Shown: positions 5,278 to 12,871 of the stretch, piece by piece
How the letters are laid out: every line of letters begins with the position of its first letter
How positions within the stretch are numbered: position 1 is the stretch's first letter
Assembly (NCBI GenBank): GCA_012514225.1
Contig: JAAZAQ010000236.1
Location: 1 to 17,464, forward strand
DNA length: 17,464 bases
From: Clostridiales bacterium
GTDB lineage: Bacteria > Bacillota > Clostridia > Christensenellales > Aristaeellaceae
Reading direction: 5' to 3'
Program-made: the position numbers and the translations under genes
Notes under the pieces: generated by a model
The model's database searches: none
Seen by the model: the letters and a program-made list of their open reading frames with translations, nothing else
What the model was told of the DNA's origin: nothing

Positions 5278-8200
5278 AGCTGTCCCGCCTTGAAATCTAC
5301 GGATTCAAGTCCTTTCCCCAGAAGACGGACATCCGCTTCGACGAGGGCATCACCGGCATCGTCGGGCCCAACGGCTCCGGCAAGAGCAACATTGCCGACG
5401 CTGTCCGCTGGGTGCTGGGCGAGCAGAGCGCGCGGGCGCTGCGCGGCGCCAGGATGGAAGACGTGATTTTCTCCGGCACCCAGAAGCGGCGGCTGATGCC
5501 CTACTGCGAGGTTTCCCTGGTGTTTGACAACCAGGACGGCAGGCTGCGCAGCGACCGGGCCGAGGTGATGGTCACCCGCCGCGCCTACCGGACCGGCGAG
5601 GGGGAATACTTCCTCAATCAGAAAAACTGCCGCCTCAAGGACATCGTCGAGCTGTTCCAGGATACGGGCGTGGGCAGGGAAGGCTATTCCATCATCGGGC
5701 AGGGGCATATCGACGTCATCCTTTCCGGCAAGGGCGAGGAGCGCCGCGCCGCCTTCGAGGAGGCGGCCGGCATCTCGGGCTTCCGCTCACGGAAGGAGGA
5801 GGCGGAGCGCAAGCTGGAGCGTGCGCAGGAGTACCTAAGCCGCGCCGGCGACCTGCTGGGCGAGCTGGGCAGCCGCCTGGAGCCGCTTCAGGCGCAGGCG
5901 GACGCCGCCCGCGCGTACCTGCGCCTGTCGGAGCAGCTCAGGTCGCTGGACGCGAATATCTTCCTGTCCCGCCACGGGCGCGTCAGCCGGCGGCTGGCGG
6001 GGCTGACGGAGAGCCTGCAGAGCCTTGCGGAGCAGGTCAGGGCGCACGAGGCGGACATCGCCCGGCTGCAGGAGGAGCGCAGGCGGGCGGAGGAGGAAAT
6101 CACCGCCGCGGAAGCGCTGGAAGGCCGGGCCCAGGAGGAGCAGCGGCGGCAGGAGGACGCGCTCAACGGGCACCTGCTGCGCGCCCAGCGGGCGGACGAC
6201 GCGCTGCTCGCCGCCCGGGAGGAGGCCCAGCGCAAGGAGGCGGAAGCCAGGGACGCGAAGCGGGAGGCCGAAGGCGTCCTGGCGGTTCTGGAGGCGGCCC
6301 GGGCGGAAGGCGAGCAGGGGAGCCAAATGGTTCGACAGGCCGACCGCCTGCTGAAGGAGGCGGAGGCGTCGGCCGGCGCTGCCCAGGGAATCAGGGAGGC
6401 GGCGGAGCAGGCGCTGGAGGAACACCGCGCCCTGGTGCTGAAAATCGCCAACAGCCGCAGCGACGCCCGGGAGAACCAGGCGCGCCGGCGGGCGATGCTG
6501 GAGCAGGCGGAAGGCCGGCTGGCGGAAATCCAGGGCGGCCTGGCGGCAATGGCAAGCGCGCTGGCGCTGCGGCAGGCCGAGGAGCGGGAGGCGGAAGAAC
6601 GCCTGCAGAAGACCCGCGGGATTGCGGAGGCCCTGAAAACGGAGGCGAAACGCCTGGAGGACGAGGCCGGCCAGGCGCGGCGGCAGGCCCGGGAGGCGCA
6701 GGACGCGCACCACGCGGCGGAAAACGGCCTGCGGCAGGCGCAGGCGCGGCTCACGGCGCTGCGGGAAACCGCGTCCTCGCACGAGGGCTACGGCCAGCCC
6801 GTCCGCCAGGCGATGGCGCGGGCGAAGGGCAACCCCGCGGTGCACGGCACCGTGGCCGAGCTCATCCGCGTCCCCAGGGATATGGAAACGGCCATCGAGA
6901 TGGCCCTGGGCGGCGCGCTGCAGCACATCGTGACCCGGGACGAGGAAACCGCCAAGGAACTGATCGACTACCTGCGGGAAAACCGCTTCGGGCGGGCCAC
7001 CTTCCTGCCCGTCAGCGCGGTGCAGCCGCGCGCCCTGAATCCGCGGGAGCGGCAGGCGCTGTCCCATCCCGCCTGCCTGGGGGTGGCCAGCGAACTGGTG
7101 GATTGCGCGCCGGCGTTCTCGCGCGTCGTAGACTCCCTGCTGGGTCGCACGGCCGTGGTCCGCGACCTGGACAGCGGCATCGCCGTATCCCGTGCGGGCG
7201 GGCAGGCCTTCAACGTGGTGACCCTCCTGGGCGACGTGCTGCGCGCGGGCGGGGCGATGACGGGCGGCTCCGTCAGGGAGCGCGCGGTCAGCCTGCTGGG
7301 CCGGGAGCGGGAAATCGGGGAGCTGGCGGCGGCCGTGTCCGAAGGGGAGAAAACCCTTCTGGCCCTCCAGGCCGCCCAGGAGGAAGCCGCCGTCCGCTTT
7401 GAGGCGCTGGTCGCCCAATCCGCGCAGGCGAACCGAAACGCCCAGGAGGAGGAAATCGCCGTGGCGCGGGACGAGGAGTCCCTGAGCCGGTCGGGGGAGA
7501 ACGCGCGGCAGGCGGCGGAACGCCTCGCGCAGGCGGAAGCCGCCCAAGGGCAGCTCCAGGACATGATGGCGGAACTGCGCGAGGACCTGGCCCAAGCGGA
7601 CGCGGCCAGTGCGCAGCTCGACCAGGGCCATCAGCGGACCGAGGAGGAGGGCGAAGCCCTGCGCCTCGCGTTCCTGGAAGCCAGGCAGGGAGAGGAAGCG
7701 GCGCGGTCCGCGCTGGAGGAACGCCGCGAGGCGCGTACGCAGCTGGCCCACCGCCTGGACGTCTCCGCCCGCGACGCGGCTCGGCTGGAAAAAGAGCACC
7801 GGCAGCAGGCCGGGCGCGGGGAAAGGCTGGAGAAGGAGGCCGCCCGGCTGCGCGAGGGCATCGCGCGCGACGCGCTGGCGAGGGAGGGGCTGACGGCGCA
7901 GGAAGCCGCCCTCCGGGAAGCCGCGAAGGAAGCGGCGGGAAAGGCGCAGGACGCCCAGGAGCGCCGGCGCGCCCTGGCCCAGCGCCAGAAGCAAGCGATG
8001 GATTTGTCCGAGCAGGCCCACGCGCGGCACGCCGAGGACGCCCAGCGGCTGCACAAGGGCGAATTGAGCGCGGCCAGGCTGGAGGAGGAGCTGCAGGCCA
8101 TGGCCGCCCAGCTGTGGAACAACCACGAGCTGACCTACGCGCTGGCGGAGGAGCTGCGGGCGAAGGAAGGCTTCGAGCTGCCCCGCGGCGAGCGGGAGGC

Positions 8201-8834
8201 GGCTGAAATCCGCAAGGAAATCCGGGAGATGGGCGCCATCAACGTCCACGCCCTGGAGGAATACGCGGCGACCCGGACGCGCTATGACGACCTGTCCGCC
8301 CAGCGCGGGGACGCGGAAAAGGCGCGGGAGGACCTGCTGGCGCTCATCAGGAAACTCAAGGGGCAGATGGAAAGGCAGTTCGCCCGGGAGCTGGAGCTGT
8401 TGAACCAGCACTTCAAGGAGACCTTCCGGCGCCTCTTTTCCGGCGGCCAGGCCAGCCTGGAGCTGTCCGACCCTGACAACCCCCTGGACTGCGACGTGAA
8501 CATCAAGGCGCAGCCACCGGGCAAGAAGCTGCAGCTGCTGTCGCTGCTCTCGGGCGGGGAGCGCGCGCTGACGGCCATCGCCATCCTCTTCGCGATGCTC
8601 CGGCTCAAGCCGACGCCTTTCTGCGTGCTGGACGAAATCGAGGCGGCGCTGGACGACGCCAACATCAGCAGCTTCGCGGACTTCCTGTCGGAGTTCGCCC
8701 GGGACACCCAGTTTATCGTGATTACCCACCGCAAGGGCACCATGGAGCGCTGCGACGCGCTCTACGGCGTCACCATGCGGGAAAAAGGCGTGTCGGACAT
8801 GATTTCCGTCAGCCTGCAGGAATACCCGGCGTAA
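5274..8834 (+). CDS. smc: Chromosome partition protein SMC
   Basis: The product is 1186 residues, the normal bacterial SMC length. SMC dimers with ScpA and ScpB extrude and organise chromosomal DNA. Domain order is complete. The N-terminal head has the Walker A GPNGSGKS at residues 31-38. A long coiled coil rich in Ala, Glu, Arg and Gln follows, then the hinge at roughly 503-667 (ending near G-G-A-M-T-G-G-S-V), then the returning coiled coil. The C-terminal head has the ABC signature LSGGER at 1092-1097, Walker B F-C-V-L-D-E with Asp1120 and Glu1121, and His1152 in I-T-H-R. The ATG overlaps the rnc stop as ATGA, so translation is probably coupled. scpA and scpB are not in the window. The coiled coils leave a long open frame on the opposite strand, which is not a gene. 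Confidence 0.98.
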   Translation: MKLSRLEIYGFKSFPQKTDIRFDEGITGIVGPNGSGKSNIADAVRWVLGEQSARALRGARMEDVIFSGTQKRRLMPYCEVSLVFDNQDGRLRSDRAEVMVTRRAYRTGEGEYFLNQKNCRLKDIVELFQDTGVGREGYSIIGQGHIDVILSGKGEERRAAFEEAAGISGFRSRKEEAERKLERAQEYLSRAGDLLGELGSRLEPLQAQADAARAYLRLSEQLRSLDANIFLSRHGRVSRRLAGLTESLQSLAEQVRAHEADIARLQEERRRAEEEITAAEALEGRAQEEQRRQEDALNGHLLRAQRADDALLAAREEAQRKEAEARDAKREAEGVLAVLEAARAEGEQGSQMVRQADRLLKEAEASAGAAQGIREAAEQALEEHRALVLKIANSRSDARENQARRRAMLEQAEGRLAEIQGGLAAMASALALRQAEEREAEERLQKTRGIAEALKTEAKRLEDEAGQARRQAREAQDAHHAAENGLRQAQARLTALRETASSHEGYGQPVRQAMARAKGNPAVHGTVAELIRVPRDMETAIEMALGGALQHIVTRDEETAKELIDYLRENRFGRATFLPVSAVQPRALNPRERQALSHPACLGVASELVDCAPAFSRVVDSLLGRTAVVRDLDSGIAVSRAGGQAFNVVTLLGDVLRAGGAMTGGSVRERAVSLLGREREIGELAAAVSEGEKTLLALQAAQEEAAVRFEALVAQSAQANRNAQEEEIAVARDEESLSRSGENARQAAERLAQAEAAQGQLQDMMAELREDLAQADAASAQLDQGHQRTEEEGEALRLAFLEARQGEEAARSALEERREARTQLAHRLDVSARDAARLEKEHRQQAGRGERLEKEAARLREGIARDALAREGLTAQEAALREAAKEAAGKAQDAQERRRALAQRQKQAMDLSEQAHARHAEDAQRLHKGELSAARLEEELQAMAAQLWNNHELTYALAEELRAKEGFELPRGEREAAEIRKEIREMGAINVHALEEYAATRTRYDDLSAQRGDAEKAREDLLALIRKLKGQMERQFARELELLNQHFKETFRRLFSGGQASLELSDPDNPLDCDVNIKAQPPGKKLQLLSLLSGGERALTAIAILFAMLRLKPTPFCVLDEIEAALDDANISSFADFLSEFARDTQFIVITHRKGTMERCDALYGVTMREKGVSDMISVSLQEYPA

Positions 8835-8845
8835 AGGAGGACGGC

Positions 8846-9745
8846 ATGGCGGGATTTTTCGCCCGGCTCAAGGAGGGGCTGACGAAGACGAGGGGGCAGC
8901 TGACCCGGCGCATCGACGAGCTGACCCGGCATACGGAAGCGGTGGACGAGGATTTCTTCGAGGGGCTGACCGACATCCTCCTGCTGTCTGACGCCGGCGT
9001 CCAGGCGACGGAGGAAATCATCGGGGAGCTCCGCGCCGCCGTTTCCAAAGAGCGTATCCGGGAGCCGCAGGCGGCGCGGGAACGGCTCAAGCGCATCATG
9101 GTCCAGGAGATGGACGTGCCGCGGCCGCCGCTGAAGTGGCCGATGGTAATGCTGGTGGTGGGCGTCAACGGCGTGGGCAAGACGACGACCGTGGGGAAGC
9201 TGGCGCTGCGCTTCCGGGAATCCGGGCGCAGCGTGATGATGGCGGCCGCCGATACCTTCCGCGCGGCGGCGGACGACCAGCTGCAGGTATGGGCGCAGCG
9301 CGCGGACGTGCCGCTGGTCCGCCAGCAGCACGGCGCCGACCCGGCCGCGGTGGTGTTCGACGCCATCCAGTCCGCGAAGGCGCGGGGCACTGACCTGCTC
9401 ATCGTGGACACCGCCGGGCGGCTGCACAACAAGAAGAACCTGATGGACGAGCTGGGCAAAATCCGCCGCGTCATCGCGCGGGAATACCCGGAGGCCGAGG
9501 TGCGCAGCATGCTGGTGCTGGACGCGACGACCGGCCAGAACGGCATCAGCCAGGCCAAGGTGTTCAAGGAAGTCGCCGACATCAACGGCATCATCCTGAC
9601 CAAGCTGGACGGAACCGCCAAGGGCGGCGTCGCGCTGGCCGTCCGGCGCGAGGTGGGCGTCCCGGTCTGGTACATCGGCGTGGGCGAGGGCATTGACGAC
9701 CTGCAGGCCTTCGACGCCGCGGAGTTCGTGGAAGCGCTGTTCTGA
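8846..9745 (+). CDS. ftsY: Signal recognition particle receptor FtsY
   Basis: The product is 299 residues. FtsY is the membrane-associated GTPase that receives ribosomes carrying SRP and passes them to the translocon. The helical N domain occupies about residues 1-95. The GTPase domain shows G1 GVNGVGKT at 106-113, D-T-F-R-A-A-A at 136-142, D-T-A-G-R at 188-192, and T-K-L-D-G-T-A-K-G-G at 252-261, where the guanine-specificity residues lie. The acidic A domain found before the N domain in E. coli is absent; only a short amphipathic start (MAGFFARLKEGL) remains, probably the membrane-contacting helix. An AAAGGAGG site precedes the ATG, 11 bases after smc. The partner GTPase gene ffh is not next to it here. 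Confidence 0.97.
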   Translation: MAGFFARLKEGLTKTRGQLTRRIDELTRHTEAVDEDFFEGLTDILLLSDAGVQATEEIIGELRAAVSKERIREPQAARERLKRIMVQEMDVPRPPLKWPMVMLVVGVNGVGKTTTVGKLALRFRESGRSVMMAAADTFRAAADDQLQVWAQRADVPLVRQQHGADPAAVVFDAIQSAKARGTDLLIVDTAGRLHNKKNLMDELGKIRRVIAREYPEAEVRSMLVLDATTGQNGISQAKVFKEVADINGIILTKLDGTAKGGVALAVRREVGVPVWYIGVGEGIDDLQAFDAAEFVEALF

Positions 9746-9773
9746 CGGCCGCCGGATTTCGCGCCCGTCAAAT

Positions 9774-9799
9774 AGCCGCCCGGTTCATCGGGCGGCTTT
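9774..9799. terminator. Bidirectional terminator between ftsY and the lipoprotein gene
   Basis: AGCCGCCCG (9774-9782) pairs with CGGGCGGCT (9789-9797) over a 6-base loop, 28 bases after the ftsY stop. The plus strand continues TTTGGCTT; the minus strand continues TATTTGA. The T-tracts are modest on both sides. The convergent gene ends at 9823, so the hairpin can serve both operons. Confidence 0.75.
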
Positions 9800-9822
9800 G
9801 GCTTATCGTGTCGCGTCAGGGC

Positions 9823-11232
9823 TTACGAGCCGGAAGGGTAGTTGCCCTCGAAGAGGATGCGCTGGGTCGCCTGGCCGGCCTTGCCGTCCACCGTCAGCCC
9901 CTTGGCGCGCTGGAAAGCCTTGACCGCGTCGGTCGTGCCGAAGCCGAAGAGCCCGTCGACAGCCAGGTCGAAGTAGCCCTGGTTTTTCAGCGCCTGCTGC
10001 AGCGCGCGCACCAGGGCGCCGCTGTGGCCTTCCTCCAGCGTGACGTACTGGCCGTAGGGGTTGGGGGTGACGTTGACGTAGTTGGGAATCCGGGTGGGGA
10101 CCGGGGTCTGCCCGGGCCGGGGCGTCACCGTGCCTCCCCTGTTGGCGTCCCGGTCGAACAGCCGGTCGAAGGTCTCCGAGCCCACCTTGCCGTCGGGCGA
10201 GAGGCGGTTCGCCTGCTGGAAGGCCTTGACCGCCGCTTCCGTTGAGGCGCCGAAGTCGCCGTCGACGCCGCCGGCATAGAAGCGCAGTTCCTTCAGCCGG
10301 CTTTGCACCAGGCGGACGGCGGGCGAGTCCATCGTGCCCCGCTGCAGCGAGGTGCCGATGATGCCCTGGGGCGTGGAGGTGCCGCGGGCGGAGGAGGAGT
10401 AGAGCTTCTCCAGCGTCAGTTTGCCCGCGATGCCGTCAGCGTAGGAGGTGTTGCGCTGCTGGAAGGCGTAAACCGCCGCGGTGGTGGCGTTGTCGAACCG
10501 CCCGGTGGGCGAGCCCAGCAGGTAGCCCAGGGAAATCAGCCGCTCCTGCATGCGGCGCACATCCGCGCCGGAGGAGCCGCTTTGAAGGAACACGTTGGTG
10601 TTGACGCGGGGGGTGGCCGTCGCCCGCGGGGTGGGCGTCGCCGTGGGCCGCGGGGGCAGGGCGGAGGAGGAGTTGAGCTTGTTGAGCGTCTGCGTGCCGA
10701 CGACGCCGTCGGGGGCCAGGCCGTTGCGTGCCTGGAAGGCCTTGACGGCCGCCTCGGTCGCCTGGCCGAAGTCGCCGTCGACCGTGCCGATGTTATAGCG
10801 AAGCGCCTTGAGCCGCTGCTGCACACTGCGCACCTCCGGCCCGCTGGAGCCCAGCTTGAGCAGGAAGGGCGTGGGGGCGGGGCTCATGGAGGGGTTCGGG
10901 GTGCTGGACTGGACCAGGATGCCGCCCCAGCCGCTGACGGTGGGTGTGGCGAAAGGCTGCGGGCTGGTGATGATGCTGCCCCAGCCGCCGGGGGACGGCT
11001 CGATGATCAGGGAACTGGGGCTGGGCAGGTTGATGACCGCGCCGAGGGTCGCCGTGGGCGTCGGGGACTGCTGCACGGTGTCCGGCCTGCGGGTCGGGAA
11101 GGGCACGTCGTTCCCCTGGCCGCCCTGGATGCCCCCGGTGTTGTCGGGGGTCGCCGTGCAGCCGGCCAGCACCGCGGCGACCAGCAGGAGCGCCGCCGCC
11201 AGGAGCCAACTTTTCGCGTGTTTGCGCATCAT
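9823..11232 (-). CDS. Lipoprotein with four peptidoglycan-binding repeats
   Basis: The product is 469 residues, probably anchored outside the cytoplasmic membrane and binding cell wall. It starts M-M-R-K-H-A-K, then a hydrophobic stretch ending in the lipobox L-A-G-C with Cys25. A disordered Pro/Thr/Ser-rich spacer runs to about residue 123. Four PG_binding_1-type repeats follow at about 124-188, 214-279, 294-360 and 396-462, each with L-x-x-G...V-x-x-x-Q-x-x-L, a G-x-F-G or related turn, A-V-x-A-F-Q and D-G-x-x-G. Repeat B is the most divergent. Linkers are rich in Thr and Pro (T-A-T-P-T-P-R-A). No catalytic domain (amidase, lytic transglycosylase, L,D-transpeptidase) is present, so it may be a wall anchor or scaffold. 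The exact role is unknown. The start is set by the lipobox and an AAGGA site at 11242-11246; longer in-frame starts reach 11424 but cross the promoter. Confidence 0.9.
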   Translation of the reverse strand: MMRKHAKSWLLAAALLLVAAVLAGCTATPDNTGGIQGGQGNDVPFPTRRPDTVQQSPTPTATLGAVINLPSPSSLIIEPSPGGWGSIITSPQPFATPTVSGWGGILVQSSTPNPSMSPAPTPFLLKLGSSGPEVRSVQQRLKALRYNIGTVDGDFGQATEAAVKAFQARNGLAPDGVVGTQTLNKLNSSSALPPRPTATPTPRATATPRVNTNVFLQSGSSGADVRRMQERLISLGYLLGSPTGRFDNATTAAVYAFQQRNTSYADGIAGKLTLEKLYSSSARGTSTPQGIIGTSLQRGTMDSPAVRLVQSRLKELRFYAGGVDGDFGASTEAAVKAFQQANRLSPDGKVGSETFDRLFDRDANRGGTVTPRPGQTPVPTRIPNYVNVTPNPYGQYVTLEEGHSGALVRALQQALKNQGYFDLAVDGLFGFGTTDAVKAFQRAKGLTVDGKAGQATQRILFEGNYPSGS

Positions 11233-11241
11233 TCCATCCCA

Positions 11242-11246
11242 TCCTT
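11242..11246 (-). promoter_or_regulatory. Ribosome binding site that fixes the lipoprotein start
   Basis: The minus strand reads AAGGA, with 9 bases before the ATG at 11232. Together with the lipoprotein signal peptide this supports the 469-residue product. Confidence 0.65.
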
Positions 11247-11248
11247 GC

Positions 11249-11290
11249 GCCGGCTGTCCGCCGGCCGTCCTCGCCCGGGCGCCCGCCCGG
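11249..11290 (-). other. Two GC hairpins in the leader of the lipoprotein gene
   Basis: In the ~134-base leader (about 11366 to 11233) two hairpins lie just before the Shine-Dalgarno. CCGGGC pairs with GCCCGG over 4 bases at 11275-11290, and GCCGGC pairs with GCCGGC over 5 bases at 11249-11265. The second ends 2 bases from the AAGGA site. Neither is followed by a T-tract, so any effect would be on translation or RNA stability. No known riboswitch class was recognised with confidence. Confidence 0.4.
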
Positions 11291-11372
11291 ATTCCAACCA
11301 TCCAACGCTTGCGTCCCGGCGTTTCTTGCGTGTTCTGCCAAAACACCGTATTCCGCATAGTTTTCCGCCTCG

Positions 11373-11401
11373 ATTCTACCACAGGGCGCCGCAACAGGCA
11401 A
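11373..11401 (-). promoter_or_regulatory. Promoter of the peptidoglycan-binding lipoprotein gene
   Basis: On the minus strand there is a -35 box TTGCCT (11396-11401), a 17-base spacer and a -10 box TAGAAT (11373-11378), with TGG before the -10 giving a TGn extension. The expected start near 11366 leaves a leader of about 134 bases. Confidence 0.75.
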
Positions 11402-11428
11402 ACATTTTTTAAAGAATGCTTCATAAAA

Positions 11429-11457
11429 TTGACATAAGTTCCGCCCTCTGCTACAAT
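11429..11457 (+). promoter_or_regulatory. Promoter of mntP
   Basis: There is a perfect -35 box TTGACA (11429-11434), a 17-base spacer and TACAAT (11452-11457, five of six). The start would be near 11464, leaving a leader of only about 23 bases. It is divergent from the lipoprotein promoter, with 27 mostly A/T bases between the two -35 boxes. Confidence 0.88.
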
Positions 11458-11486
11458 CCGCGCGGATTTTCCAAAGGAGAACGCGG

Positions 11487-12050
11487 ATGGGAACGTGGGA
11501 GCTGCTCGCGCTGTCTGCCGGGCTGGCGATGGACGCCTTCGCGGTCGCGCTGTGCAAGGGCGCGTGCATGGGGGACAGCAGGGAGCGGGGCGAGAGCCTT
11601 GCCATCGCCGCGTCCTTCGGCTTCTTCCAGGCGCTGATGCCGCTGTTGGGCTACCTGCTGGGCAGCGCCTTTTCCCGGTATATCCACGCCTTCGACCACT
11701 ACGTCGCCTTCGGCCTGCTGGCCTTCATCGGCGCCAGGCTCATCCTCGAATCCCGCAGGAGCCAAGGGGAGGAGCTGGTCTGCAAGCCGCTGCGCTTCCT
11801 GGAGCTGATGGCGCTGAGCGTCGCCACCAGCATCGACGCGCTGGCCGCCGGCATCGCCTTTGCGATGCTGGAAACCGACATTTGGCGCGCCGTGGGCGTC
11901 ATCGGCGCCGTCACCTTCGCCCTGTCCTACCTGGCGGTCCTGGCCGGCCGGCGCTTCGGCGCGCGGTTACAGGCCAAGGCCCAGCTGCTGGGCGGCGCCG
12001 CGCTGATCCTCATCGGGCTCAAGGTGCTGGTGGAGCACCTGTCCGCCTGA
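11487..12050 (+). CDS. mntP: Manganese efflux pump MntP
   Basis: The product is 187 residues, the size of MntP (formerly DUF204/YebN), a membrane protein that exports Mn2+ and protects against manganese overload. About six hydrophobic segments are visible. The two family hallmarks are present: A-M-D-A-F-A-V with Asp16 in the first helix, and S-I-D-A-L-A-A-G with Asp117, the residues linked to metal transport in E. coli MntP. The ATG at 11487 has an AAAGGAG site. The ~23-base leader is too short for the yybP-ykoY manganese riboswitch that precedes many mntP genes, so regulation, if any, must act at the promoter. The stop lies 2 bases from the stop of the convergent udk gene. Confidence 0.95.
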   Translation: MGTWELLALSAGLAMDAFAVALCKGACMGDSRERGESLAIAASFGFFQALMPLLGYLLGSAFSRYIHAFDHYVAFGLLAFIGARLILESRRSQGEELVCKPLRFLELMALSVATSIDALAAGIAFAMLETDIWRAVGVIGAVTFALSYLAVLAGRRFGARLQAKAQLLGGAALILIGLKVLVEHLSA

Positions 12051-12052
12051 AT

Positions 12053-12661
12053 TCAGCGCTCCAGCGCGTCGCGCAGGTAGCCCGCCAGGATTTCCACGAT
12101 GCGCGCGTCCTTGCCGCCCCGGGTCACGATGACGTCGGCCTTGGTGATGTAGTTGCGGATATATTTGTCATACATGGGCTTGACCGTTTGCAGGTACTGG
12201 TCGGTGATGCTGCCGATGCTGCGCCCCCGCTCCGCGTAGTCGCGGTTGATGCGCCGCAGCAGGCAGATATCCGGCTCCACGTTGATGTACAGTTTCAGGA
12301 ACATCAGGTCGCAGATGCGGTCGTCGTAAAAGGCGTGGATGCCCTCCAGCACCAGCACGTCCGCGGGCTGCACCCATTCCGCCTTGTCGTCGCGGGCGTA
12401 GCGCTCGAAATCGTAGGCCTTCCGGGTGACCGGGCGGCCGGACAGCAGCGTTTGCACGTCCTTGAGCAGCAGGCCGTGGTCAAACACGCCCGGCTCGTCG
12501 AAGTTGATTTTCCGCCGCTCGGCAAGGCTCAGCTCCGGGTAATCCAGGTAGTAGGCGTCCTGCTTGAGGACGGCGCTGGACGCGCCGACGGCCTTGACCA
12601 GTTCTTCCGCCAGCGTGGTCTTGCCCGAGCCGCTGGGCCCGCAGATGCCGATGAGAATCAT
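12053..12661 (-). CDS. udk: Uridine kinase
   Basis: The product is 202 residues. Uridine kinase phosphorylates uridine and cytidine to UMP and CMP in pyrimidine salvage in the cytoplasm. The P-loop GPSGSGKT is at residues 8-15, followed by Q-D-A-Y-Y (Asp35 at the expected catalytic position), N-F-D-E-P-G-V-F-D-H at 53-62, K-A-Y-D-F-E-R-Y at 81-88, L-E-G-I-H-A at 105-110, and the lid motif R-R-I-N-R-D-Y-A-E-R-G-R-S at 136-148. The start at 12661 has a GGGAGGT site. A longer in-frame start at 12715 falls in the -35 box of the promoter and is rejected. The gene is transcribed divergently from metK and convergently with mntP. Phosphoribulokinase/uridine kinase relatives are the main alternative, but the motif set fits Udk. 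Confidence 0.92.
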   Translation of the reverse strand: MILIGICGPSGSGKTTLAEELVKAVGASSAVLKQDAYYLDYPELSLAERRKINFDEPGVFDHGLLLKDVQTLLSGRPVTRKAYDFERYARDDKAEWVQPADVLVLEGIHAFYDDRICDLMFLKLYINVEPDICLLRRINRDYAERGRSIGSITDQYLQTVKPMYDKYIRNYITKADVIVTRGGKDARIVEILAGYLRDALER

Positions 12662-12686
12662 GGCCACCTCCCGATACTCCAGGTGA

Positions 12687-12715
12687 AAATTATCCCAACG
12701 CGCCCCGCTTGTCAA
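12687..12715 (-). promoter_or_regulatory. Probable promoter of udk
   Basis: The minus strand has a perfect TTGACA (12710-12715). The -10 is either GATAAT (12689-12694, five of six, short 15-base spacer) or TAATTT (12687-12692, 17-base spacer). Transcription would start near 12682, about 20 bases before the start codon. Confidence 0.65.
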
Positions 12716-12724
12716 CCGGCAGCC

Positions 12725-12753
12725 TTGACGTGACGGCGTGCGGCGGATATACT
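12725..12753 (+). promoter_or_regulatory. Promoter of metK
   Basis: -35 TTGACG (12725-12730), a 17-base spacer and -10 TATACT (12748-12753). The start would be near 12760, about 11 bases before the riboswitch P1 helix. Its -35 box is 9 bases from the -35 of the divergent udk promoter. Confidence 0.85.
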
Positions 12754-12770
12754 CAAATGCAAGTGAATAC

Positions 12771-12865
12771 GCTTATCAAGAGCGGCAGAGGGAACTGGCC
12801 CGACGAAGCCCGGCAGCCTGCGGAAGCAAGGTGCCCCATCCAGCGGCGAAAGCCGGAAGATAAGC
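12771..12865 (+). ncRNA. SAM-I (S-box) riboswitch aptamer upstream of metK
   Basis: The RNA matches the S-box consensus closely. P1 is GCTTATC (12771-12777) paired with GATAAGC (12859-12865). AAGAG follows P1, then GAGGGAACTGGCCC and GACGAAGCCCGGCAGCC, then AAGGTGCC with a CCAGC...GCCGG helix closing before GGAAGATAAG. S-box RNAs bind S-adenosylmethionine and stop transcription when it is plentiful. metK makes S-adenosylmethionine, so this is direct feedback. The 3' strand of P1 can also pair as GATAAGC with GCTTGTC (12877-12883, one G-U), the antiterminator that competes with the terminator stem. Confidence 0.97.
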
Positions 12866-12871
12866 CTGCAT

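Noticed and set aside
5835..8729. A very long open frame (964 codons) on the minus strand opposite smc
   Set aside because: It is the mirror of the GC-rich coiled-coil codons of SMC; it is Leu/Gln/Arg-rich, has no recognisable domain and the plus-strand protein is a full-length SMC.
11309..11317. GGGACGCAA on the minus strand as part of a c-di-GMP-I riboswitch
   Set aside because: The spacing to the preceding CACGCA is far too short for the aptamer's first stem and the tetraloop receptor is missing.
11233..11424. Extended 533-residue start for the peptidoglycan-binding protein
   Set aside because: The extension crosses the gene's promoter, lacks a ribosome binding site and would bury the lipoprotein signal peptide 64 residues inside.
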